Source of the DNA: Amaurobius ferox
Taxonomy: Eukaryota > Arthropoda > Arachnida > Araneae > Amaurobiidae
Length of the DNA: 64,000 bases
NCBI GenBank assembly: GCA_951213105.1
Contig: OX578153.1
Location: forward strand, 55,552,020 to 55,616,019
Direction of reading: 5' to 3'
Shown: one piece after another, positions 54,601 through 64,000 of the stretch
Position numbering within the stretch: position 1 is the stretch's first letter
How the letters are laid out: every line of letters starts with the position of its first letter
Translations under genes and position numbers: made by a program
Notes under the pieces: model-generated
Told to the model about the DNA's origin: nothing
Database searches by the model: none
The model's input: only the letters and a program-made list of their open reading frames with translations

Positions 54601-55500
54601 ACTGGAAGAAAGGGATTCTAAAGGCTTTTTGGATACAATAATTTACTTTAGGGTGCGGGGTCGTTGAAATTATAATGTAGGTAAAAAATAGCATTTTAAT
54701 TGATAAAACTAAAATGTAAAAATCATATGAAAAATTCCAGTTTCAAAATTTTATGTGTCGTATTCCGAAATTGTAGAAAAATTAAAGGGTTAAACAATAA
54801 GTAAAGGGCGTTATAATTCTTAAACAATTTAAAAAATGTAATGGAATTAAAGAATATATAGGTTATCATGACAGTAACAATAATGATTTTTAATAAAGGA
54901 ACGAATTCGAAAAAAGTCAAAAATAAGAAAATAAATGAAGTAAAACCAAATCGAGTAAATAAAAATATAAAATTTTCTTTAAACAGAATTTAAACTCGGG
55001 GTACATTTTTTTTTCGTTAAAAGACAGGGATGGTACTTTACATTCATAACAATAAGCGTTTTTCTGAATACGGGTTTCGGGAAAATCATATTCTAATACT
55101 GAAAAGAGAGGGGATACGAAAGGAGAAGGGGTTGGAAATATTGAGCTTTTAGAAAGGTGCAGGAATAATGTAAGTAACAGAAGGAGAAAGATGAACAAAC
55201 AGATTAAATAAAATTATTATAGAAACTGTGCAGGACATTTTATTAATGAAGGAAGATAATCGAGTAATAAAGAAAAGAAAGAAAATAATGAAGCGTATTA
55301 TATAAATAGTGAGCAGCTAACTAAAGTAGTATGAGAAAAGAAAAATTGATAGAATAAGAAAAGTTAAAGAATGGTTTTCAGTGTACAGGAAACTAGGAAG
55401 TGCAAAAAAAATGTTTTTGTTTCTTTGTTTTGATATAAATGTTTTCTGTTTGTATTTTGGTTATGACGTTTAAATAACAAGGAGGGTGCACAAATTACAC
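54601..55500. other. Unannotated AT-rich region
   Basis: No gene is supported. It may contain the decayed 3' LTR of the old Gypsy element, but no matching 5' LTR was found to confirm this. Confidence 0.4.
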
Positions 55501-55525
55501 CTGAGGATCACAAAGGTGGGAAAAT

Positions 55526-56494
55526 TTAAGTCGAGGCACTAAATAATTGCATACATAGAATAAGTGTAGATTTTACTTTTAACCTACTTGTGTGGTGAGA
55601 AAGAGTAGATAACACAGCAGGTTCCGCTAAATTGGTAATGTGTCCATTAAACACCACATTCTTCAGATGCCTCCAAACCCAAAAATCACATGGATTGAGG
55701 TCAGGGGAACGTGCTGACCATCTTGCAGGAAAATGGCGGCTGATGATTATGTAATCTCCAAAATGACTGCGAAGTAGCCGCTTCACTGGTTTTGCGATAT
55801 GTGGTGGAGAACCATCCTGCATGAAAATAGTGTTATCGATATACTGATACTCTTGCAGTGTGGGTATAACATGACTTTTCAAAAGACGTTCATATCGATG
55901 GCCATTGACAGAACAGATGAAGGGGACATGAGGACCAACTTCCTCAAAAAAGAAAGGCCCGATAATAAACGCTGCTGTAAATCCACACCACACAGTGACT
56001 TTGGGGGAATGAAGAAGCACCTGGCGTAGTTCCTGTGGATTTTCGGTAGCTCAGATTCTGCAATTTTGCATATTAACAGTTCGGCGGAGATGGAAGTGCG
56101 CTTCGTCAGTCCACAAAACTTTTCAGGGCCATTCATCGTCCACTTCTATCCGAGCCAGAAATTGAAGTGTGAGTATGTCACGTGCAAAATTGTCCGCAGA
56201 TAGCAACTGTTCAACATGGGTCAGTTTCTAAAGACAACATTTCAAAATGTGTTTCAAAAATTTTTGCTCCGTACTGGAGGGTACGTCTAATGATCGGGCA
56301 ATTCCACGTGCACTCGTAGATGCATTAGCGTTACGCTCTTTTTCTAACGCTGTAGCTACGTCTTCCACTATCGCTCCATCGACTGCTTTTCGTCCGCTTC
56401 CAGGTTTGATATCCAAAGAGCCAGTCTCTTCAAATTTTAAAATCATTTTGCGCAAGCTTTCGCCACACAGAGGACCAGATTTTAACTTTTTCAA
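55526..56494 (-). pseudogene. Mariner-like transposase, degenerate
   Basis: Minus-strand pieces. 56494-56228 is the DNA-binding region (GESLRKMILKFEETGSLDIK, then PGSGRK, a linker typical of this group). 56136-56030 gives WTMNGPEKFCGLTK in another frame (first catalytic region). 56020-55526 gives VTVWCGFTAAFIIGPFFFEE, FMQDGSPPHIAKPVKRLL (second Asp) and WSARSPDLNPCDFWVWRHLK (third Asp). The SPDLxPCDFxxW form matches the fragment inside the 670-bp element at 40266, so the two may belong to related families. At least two shifts inactivate it. No inverted repeats were found by eye. Confidence 0.85.
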
Positions 56495-57305
<811 letters not shown>

Positions 57306-58589
57306 TATGTGAACAGATACAGATGCAAGGCAGCATACTAAATGGATATGATGGTAGTTGCATACTACCGAACCACGTGAATATGAGTGACACCCAGATC
57401 TATCACAAGGACATAGGTGGCCGATACCTACAACAAAGTCTTGTCCAACCTTGGGACAATCAGTTACTTTTGGCAAAAGAACATAAACTTTTGGGGTCAA
57501 CAAGTGCATCAACTATTGGGTATGCAGTCGTACAACTGGGTTCCACAAGCAAGATGATAAACGAATGGTTGCATAAGGAACTTGATTGGTTATGCGTACA
57601 TCACGGAAATCCAAGGTGGGATACACAGATAATAAACAATTTTTATTTTTCTACATATCAATGGCAGTTGACAATACACAAATTCTGACTTTGCAGACAG
57701 TAGCAAACGCCAACGTACAGTCGCAAAGTGATCGTGTCGTGTTAAAGCCCACCTATCACGGCCCACCTATCAAAAATTAAGGTTTATAAGACCTTACTAC
57801 ATACAAACAAAGAAACAAAAACCATAACCATAAATCAAGGATTTAAGACAGTGTACAACAACAATGGTGAAATGCAGAACCGGAAAGTTGAATGTTTGAT
57901 TTGGGTATGTAGTCGTACAAATGGTAGCTGTGACACAAACAATAAATTTTGGTTACAGAATTCTTATAAGCATTAAACTTTTACCCAATATTTTGTACAG
58001 AGAACAGGACAGACATTCACAAAACTTTATAATCGAACTTTACATCACCGGAAATTATGTGCAATGAGGCACCCATATATATATACCTGTGATTATGTAG
58101 ACTGAATTATTATGTTTTGTTATCCGATATAGTATTTTGTATTTGTGTATAGACTTTTGTTTTCGATGTATAATAATTCTTACACAAAAGAGACTACCGC
58201 ATAAGGAAGGTATTTGGATGAGCAGAAGGAAGCCACTGTGCGCCCTAGCTTTTGTGGTGTAATGGTCTCCGACAGGACGGACATTTTGTTTTATTTTTCA
58301 GCTCATCGTGGAAGTGGAAATAATATTGTCGTCTAGTTTTTTTTCACCATATTTCCAATATTTTATATTTGAATCAGGATGCACAGATATCGATCTCTGA
58401 GACGGCACCTCAATGTGTACCCTGCGCTTCATCTGGTCACCTGCTTGACAAGGCCGGAAACAAGTTAGAGCTCTGGAATTCCTCACGGCCTGATCGTCAT
58501 AGGCGTTCGGTGTCCAAAAGAAATACAGGCCCCTTTGAATTAGGGCGGAATAGGGCCAGAGGTTAAGTGGAGCTAAAAATGTCGGTGGT
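57306..58589. other. Unannotated region with one open frame of unknown meaning
   Basis: The frame through 57688 continues from the microsatellite and encodes about 125 residues of normal composition ([20 protein letters not shown] ... [17 protein letters not shown]). I do not recognise it, and no start or partner exon is evident. It may be a TE or intergenic fragment. The rest shows nothing coding. Confidence 0.3.
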
Positions 58590-58680
58590 AGCCCGAGAGG
58601 TCGTTATGTCCAATGGTAAGCGCCCTGAGCGTTGTTCTTGAGTCCAAAGGCCAATCAAGAAAGTTGTAGGCGGGTGTGAA
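58590..58680 (+). other. tRNA-like segment, probable SINE or tRNA pseudogene remnant
   Basis: GTTATGTCCAATGGTAAGCG resembles a box A context, followed after about 35 bases by GAAAGTTGTAGGCGGGTGTG, where a GGTTCGAATCC box B would stand but is eroded. No intact cloverleaf can be drawn. Confidence 0.35.
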
Positions 58681-58945
58681 TTTTCAATTTTTTTTTTTGG
58701 AGAGAGAGAAGTTCGGAGGAGAGAAGAGAAGGTTTGGAGATAGAAGTGTGAAAAGATCTGCAAGGGTTTCTGATGATGATCTGAGGAAACTCACCATCAC
58801 CGTGGGAGACCGCCTGAGCCCGATGCCACGCCACTGCATGCGACAGTCATGGTAGACTTTTTTCAATATACAACTCATCTTGGGTATTTGTTCTACCTCT
58901 CTCTCTTTTTGGACACACGAAATACATTTTCCCCTTCACGACTAG
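58681..58945. other. Unannotated spacer before the BEL/Pao LTR
   Basis: Purine-rich near 58690-58760 (GGAGAGAGAGAAG). Nothing recognised. Confidence 0.4.
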
Positions 58946-59353
58946 TGTTGGAAATACTATTTATGTTACTGTCACGATAACTTTCTACTAGCGTCAACAA
59001 ACAATCGCTTGTAGAGTATTTCCAAAATGAACTAACTGAAATATAATAAATACTTTTGCGTATGGACTAATTGACTTTTTACCGATGTCTTACATGCGTT
59101 TTAAGAATTTATATTTTATAGCAACACTAATACAAATGTTGATGATGTAATGGTTTAAATTTCGGATTGCTTTGACGGATTGAGTATTGTATTTTGCGTT
59201 TTGTGTATTAAAAGACGCTAATTATTTTGAAAAGATATTCCTGAGTGATAATTTTTTTTGCTTCTTGTGTTTTATTATCGACAACCGCTAAAGCATCGCA
59301 TAGATGCACGAGTGCCCCAAATTAATTTAATAATTGTGTTTCGGTTTCTAACA
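58946..59353 (+). repeat. 5' LTR of a BEL/Pao element (408 bp)
   Basis: Begins TGTTGGAAATACTA and ends GTTTCTAACA, giving short inverted ends TGTTRG/CTAACA. A primer-binding site follows 9 bases later. No second LTR is seen in the window, so the element is truncated or its 3' part lies elsewhere. Confidence 0.75.
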
Positions 59354-59362
59354 TAATTTATT

Positions 59363-59380
59363 TGGCGCCCTACGTGGGGC
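59363..59380 (+). promoter_or_regulatory. Primer-binding site of the BEL/Pao element
   Basis: TGGCGCCCTACGTGGGGC lies just inside the LTR. The TGGCGCC start is characteristic of retroelement primer sites complementary to a tRNA 3' end. Confidence 0.75.
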
Positions 59381-59418
59381 GAAATTTTAGCAGTTGATTA
59401 TTCGAAAGCAAATTAACA

Positions 59419-60350
59419 ATGGATCCTTTGAAAATAAAACGAAAAATACTTAGAATCTCTTTTACGGATTGCCACAGCAAAATTTAACAATTCCTTCTGA
59501 AGGAAAATCCTAAATCGAAAGAACTTTTGATTTTGAAAACGCAATTGATGGACAAATTTGAGCGTCTGAATGCCTGTCAGGATGAAACATCTAACGGTAT
59601 TTTGCAATATGAAAATCCTGAGTAAATATTTGCAACGGACTTGGAAGCAGCTGAGGAATATAGAGACAAATATCGTGCAAACCTATCTGAAATCGAAACA
59701 AGTTTTTTGATTCTTCGCTTCCGAAAGAAGTGGCGGAAAAGAGAAAGTTCAAGCTCACTAAAATTGAGTTGAAGAAATTTAGCGGGGAGGCAATGGATTT
59801 TCTGTCGTTTTGGAGACAGTTTGAGAAAATACATATTGATGAAAGTTTGCCGAAGACAAATTTCAATATTTACTACAGGCAGTTGTCCCAAATTCACAGG
59901 CAGCCAGAGTCGTAGAGAGTTTTCCTCTGACTGCTGCAAATTATCCTAAAGTCGTGCAACAGCTGAGGGAACGCTTCGGACGGCAGGACTTACTTGTACA
60001 CATTTACGTACGAGAACTCTTGGCCATGGTGATGAAGAACGCTATTATCGGAAGAGCGAAAACAGAACTCCCGATCCTCTACGACGAATTGGAAGCAAAA
60101 TTACGTGCATTGGAGAGATTAGGAAGGATGCAGGATGAGTACAGAGACTTTCTTACGCCTCTTGTAGAATCGTGTCTTACTGAGGATACACTTGTTGCCT
60201 GGAAGAGGAGCCGAAACAGAACAGATATTTCTTTGCCAGATGATCGGACTTCAGAAAATTTATTGGGCTTTCTGAAGCAGGAAGTTATGGGCGAAGAAAT
60301 GGTTGTGCTCGCTCGTACCGGGTTTGGATCTAACCATGCCAAGAAATAGA
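59419..60350 (+). pseudogene. BEL/Pao gag (broken)
   Basis: Starts MDPLKIK at the ATG 38 bases after the primer site. A coiled region in several frames leads to KIELKKFSGEAMDFLSFWRQ FEKIH (59754-59840), the DUF1759-like motif of BEL/Pao gag. Then come VESFPLTAANY and, in the frame 59954-60349, VVQQLRERFGRQDLLVHIYV RELLAMVMKNA. Stops near 59488 and 59622 and shifts near 59710 and 59910 inactivate it. The protein would form the retroelement particle. Assignment to BEL/Pao rests on this motif order, which is distinct from Gypsy. Confidence 0.85.
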
Positions 60351-61205
60351 AGGGGTTTAAGGAGAATACTTACGAAATCGCGTCTGCTGCAGCTTTAATG
60401 AGCACTAATGCACAAGAATACTCAAGTTTGAATTCTTTAATTGTCTTTCTTGTGATAAAAGAAAATCCCAGTCAAGACTGTTTTTATGCCAGAACATTAA
60501 ATATTGAAGAGAAAAAGAAAGTTTTGGCGAAGAAGGTGCTTGTTTTTCTTGTTTGCGGCTAGGACACACTTCAAGAGCTTGCAAATTTATAAACAGATGC
60601 ATTAATTGAAATAGAAATCATTTTATTTTGATGTGTCCTGACCGTGAAACAAGCACAAGTGATAACAAAACAGCAGGAGTTGACGCAACTAAAATTTTAA
60701 CTGATAGTTGTATCGTTGAGACTGTGTTATTAATGACCTTGATAGTTAAGATTAAGACTATAAACAGTGAGATAATGGTTAGAGCCCTTATAGATACTGG
60801 ATCTCAGATCTCCTATTTAGGCACCAGAGTGATTAATAAGCTTAAACTGAAACTGAAACGAAAACAAAATATTGTACATACCTTTTTTTTTGGGGGGGGG
60901 GGGGGAATTCTAGACCATGTTTACATAAAGAATAAAGTGATATTCTTGATTTGCAAAATACCTTTCCTGTTAATGTTGGTGTTCTATCAGAAGATAAAAT
61001 ATGCGGATTTGTTCCGAATACTATAACAGTTTTAACTTTGAAGGAGTTAAAATAAATAACTTGATGATACCAGATTTGAATTTTCCAGATTATGAAATTG
61101 ATTTACTTTTAGAAGCTAATGTTGCTGAACCAATCATGACTGGTAATTCTATTAAATTAAATTCAGGATTAGTTGTTTTAGAAACAAAAATGTGTTATAC
61201 TTTGG
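60351..61205 (+). pseudogene. BEL/Pao zinc knuckles and protease (truncated before RT)
   Basis: Near 60541-60640 are two knuckles: CFSCLRLGHTSRAC, intact, and a second in which the second Cys codon has become TGA. The protease follows in the frame 60628-61026: VRALIDTGSQISYLGTRVIN (active-site DTG) and a relic of HTFFFGG at a G10 run (60894-60905), where the frame is lost. NFPDYEIDLLLEANVAEPIM and SGLVVLETKMCYTL (61079-61200) complete the DUF1758-type domain. No reverse transcriptase follows; the coding similarity ends where the 126-bp tandem array begins. Confidence 0.82.
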
Positions 61206-62270
61206 TTTCTCTTTTTAAGTTAAACATTACAGCTTTTCATCCTATATGTGAGCATTTTCGAAAGCTCAAATATTTTCTTGTTTATGACAGCTATCAATAG
61301 AGTGCAATTTTTCACTGTTTTACTTAGGTTGGTTCTTCTGTTTGAATCAAACCTTACAGCATTTCATCCTGCATGAGAACATTTTCGAAAGCTCAAATAT
61401 TTTCTTGTTTATGACAGCTAAGAATAGATTACATTTTTACACTATTTTATATAGGTTGGATTCTTTGTTTGGGTCATATCTTACAGCTTTTCATCCTACA
61501 TGAGAAAATTTTCAAAGGCTCATATATTTTCTTTTTTATTAGAGCTGTCAACAGATTGCATTTTTACACTGTTTTAGTTAGGTTGGTTTCTCTGTTTGGT
61601 TGTTTACTTAGGTTGATTTCTCTGGATCAAGTCTTACAGCTTTTCATCCTGCATGAGATCATTTTCGAAAGTGCAAGTATTTTCTTGTATATGACAGCAA
61701 TCAACATATTGCATTTTTATATTATTTTACTTAGGTTCATTGCTTTGCTTGGGTCAAATCTTACAGCTTTTTATCCTCCATGAGAGAATTTTCGAAAGCT
61801 CAAATATTTTCTTATTTATGACAGTTATAAAAAATTGCATTTTACACTGTTTTACTTAGATTGGATTCTCTGTTTGAGTCAAATCTTACAGCTTTTCATC
61901 CTGCATGAGAACATTTTCCAAGACTCAAATATTTTCTTGTTTATGACAGCTATCAACAAGTTACATTTTACACTGTTTTACTTAGGTTGGATTCTCTGTT
62001 TAGGCCCAATCTTACTACTTTTCATCCTGCATGAGAAAATTTTCTAAAGTTCAAATATTCCCTTGTTCACGAGAGCTGTCAACAGATTGCATTTTTACAC
62101 TGTTTGACTTAGGTTGGTTTCTCTGTTTGGGTCAAATTGTACAGTGATTATCCTGCATGGGAAAATTTTCGAAAACTCAGATATTTTTTCATTTATGACA
62201 ACTATCAAAAGATTGCATTCTTACACTATTTTATATTAGGTTAGTTTCTGTATTTGGGTCGAATCTTGAA
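61198..62270 (+). repeat. 126-bp minisatellite, about eight units, starting in BEL/Pao coding sequence
   Basis: Units share TTAGGTTGGTTTCTCTGTTT, TCTTACAGCTTTTCATCCT, GCATGAGAACATTTTCGAAA, GCTCAAATATTTTCTTGTTT, ATGACAGCTATCAACAG and CATTTTTACACTGTTTTAC. The CTTACAG marker falls near 61224, 61348, 61475, 61630, 61756, 61884, 62010 and 62136; one unit is about 29 bases longer. The first unit overlaps the end of the protease similarity. Frames inside repeat LQLFILHEKIF and are artefacts. Confidence 0.9.
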
Positions 62271-62860
62271 ATCAATTTCTTGACCCACTTCTATCAAGAG
62301 TGTTTGCTTGACATTTCCACACATCCGTATTTGCAATGGCATATAACATTTCATCACATTTAAATTGATACTATTTCCGAATTCTGAACCCCTCCCCCCC
62401 CCCTCTCTCCTGATCTCTCCAAAATTATGCCCAGAAAATCCCAAAATCCCATTGTTGTATGATAGTTTTAAGTATTTTCTCTGTTATATATACATAGAAG
62501 TGACTTTTACTGAACTTTTTTGTCATTATCGTACAACAATGGATTTATATATAGAGAGAATTAGGCTGCATATTGAACTCTTTTTAACTGTCTTCCAACA
62601 ATGGGATTATTCAAAGCTAAGGATATTTATCTCGAGCTATTTCGTAAAATATAACGGTTCTATTTTTCGAGGATCCACCAAATTTTAATAGATTAAAATG
62701 TTCCACTAGACTAAGCTATGCATTAAGTTTTAGATATTTTGGACGCAGAGAATTATGTTAAAAATTCCGTTAAAGAAATTGATAAAGTTATCTAGACAAA
62801 CAACCATTGGTCATGACGGATTCAATAAAAGATTTTTAAAAAGTTTGATCGGATATCGGA
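62271..62860. other. Unannotated region
   Basis: Includes a C-run tract (CCCCTCCCCCCCCCC, about 62390-62404) and GGATCCACCAAATTTTAATA, resembling 20893-20912. No gene. Confidence 0.4.
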
Positions 62861-63600
62861 TGAACAATTGATTACAAAATCTACTAGCTTGATACTCTCA
62901 TTTGGGACTTTGAACGCCCCTATGGGCGCCCATGGCTGTGTGCAAAGCGTCAAATTTCATGGAGAATTTTGTGGGCTCTCGAAAGACTATATTTTCTCCC
63001 CTAGGAAAATCGAAACTTCTGCTCTGTTAGGTTTTGTCCTGAAGTTATAGAATAAGCAGGGAACCCTTGCAATGTCACCCATGGGGGAGGGCAAGGCGGC
63101 GCTTCCGCTCCCCTAGACATTCAAGGTCCCATATTTAGGTATCAAGCTTGTCAGTATAGTGCATATGATTCCTGAGTTTGCCCCTGGAAAAAGTGTTATG
63201 GGCGCCCATTCTTATAGTATCCACAATGGGACAGAACTTAACGGAGCTGAATATTTTTGTTTCTCTCCCGAGGACGAACAAAATGAGTGGTGTCCAAAAT
63301 GCTTTCCAGACATTACAGAAATCTCCGCGACATTAGAAGCTGAAGCTTTGCACACTTACTGTCATGGGCCCCCATAGGGGAGGGCAAGGGTCATTCACGC
63401 TCTTCTGGACATTCAAGGTCCCAAATGTAGATGACAATCTAGTCGATAATGTACATATCATTCTTGGGTTTCCCCTCTGGAAAAAGTGTTATGGGCGCCC
63501 ATTCTTATAGAATCGACAACTTGATAGAACCTAATAGAAGTGTATCGTTTTATATCTCTCCCGAGAGCGGAGAAAATGGGTGGGGGTGAAAGAAAAACTT
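62861..63600 (+). repeat. Roughly 280-290 bp repeat with a 12-bp palindrome, two to three units
   Basis: ATGGGCGCCCAT, a perfect palindrome, occurs at 62922-62933, 63198-63209 and 63491-63502. Around it recur GGAAAAAGTGTTATGGGCG, ACATTCAAGGTCCCA, GGGGAGGGCAAGG and TCTCTCCCGAG. GC content is well above the surroundings. Units are diverged. The frame 63159-63377 spans a unit and has no recognised domain. Confidence 0.75.
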
Positions 63601-64000
63601 TGTCAGTGAGTTTGTGTCCTTCCCAGCTTAATAAGATTAACTTTTGCTTTGCGCAAATATAACTTTACAATTAGAAGTATATCTAGTATCCGCTAAGCAA
63701 TATATTTTGTATTTGAAACGATTATAACTGAGTTCATATGAAACGATTATAACCGATTCAAGTTCAGATATATTTGAAATGAGCTCTACTGTCGGGAACA
63801 CAAACTCTTATACGAGTTTTCAACCCCGTCCCAATGCCTTCTCTATATATTATACCAGTGTTGTTTAAACTTATTTAGTCGCGAAACTTTTAAAATTTAA
63901 TTTGATGGCAGAACCCCAAATTAAGAAAAATTCCTTGTTGTCCAAATTATGCATTAAAATTTTAGTCGTTTTCAAATTTTTAAGACAATTTACATGAAAC
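63601..64000. other. Unannotated AT-rich right edge
   Basis: A short repeat (GAAACGATTATAAC, twice, about 63716-63751) is present. No gene recognised. Confidence 0.45.

Noticed and set aside
61469..62047. Two frames with repeated LFILHEKIF segments
   Set aside because: The translation of a minisatellite; repeat unit length 126 is divisible by three, which keeps frames open by chance.

Overview
The window is animal nuclear DNA, AT-rich and crowded with transposable elements (TEs). Several features point to an arthropod, probably an arachnid such as a spider: a divergent ionotropic-receptor (IR) gene, Gypsy, BEL/Pao, R1-like, Tc1/mariner and hAT remnants, a SINE with a 5S-rRNA head, and long tandem and microsatellite arrays. 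The species assignment is inference. There are no bacterial genes, operons or CRISPR arrays.

Layout. Positions 1-10310 hold the capsid half of an integrated Polinton/Maverick (adintovirus-like) element that runs off the left edge. Minus-strand genes include a chromodomain integrase, a zinc-ribbon protein, a phospholipase-A2-like protein and a packaging ATPase. Plus-strand genes include a pX/pVI-like hydrophobic protein, an adenain-like protease, penton, major capsid protein, a fiber-like protein, and a cassette of repeat proteins and unknowns. The ATPase, protease and penton frames are open; most others carry stops or frameshifts. No DNA polymerase B is in view. From 10310 to 25620 there is non-coding repeat mosaic: related interspersed repeats containing a GTCTGTCTG tract, a 2.63-kb tandem duplication, and three copies of a SINE whose 5' head varies (a fourth copy lies at 53.8 kb). 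25830-26500 is a decayed minisatellite holding a SINE fragment. 27480-30170 is an R1-like LINE that stops before its reverse transcriptase. 31680-35110 holds Tc1-like, unclassified and hAT remnants.

A 120-bp minisatellite (37.2-38.0 kb) precedes the only intact host-type gene, an IR at 38454-39647. A 670-bp mariner derivative follows. 41.4-54.6 kb is a nested insertion: an old Gypsy element was split by a young Gypsy element (two 913-bp LTRs with one difference in my reading), whose 5' LTR was then hit by a 1316-bp Tc1-like transposon with perfect 28-bp terminal repeats. A complete 5S-headed SINE with a 14-bp target duplication lies in the old element's 3' part. The right end has another mariner relic (55.5-56.5 kb), a long (TA)n tract, a BEL/Pao element (LTR, primer site, gag, protease) that dissolves into a 126-bp minisatellite, and a GC-rich repeat built around a 12-bp palindrome.

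In the viral block the genes would have worked together: integrase for entry into the chromosome, ATPase and protease for packaging and maturation, MCP/penton/fiber for the shell, and the lipase-like and hydrophobic proteins for membrane passage. Ten of about fourteen genes start at or within 5 nt of TAAATG, a possible shared late-promoter signal. All calls come from reading the sequence; no database search was run.
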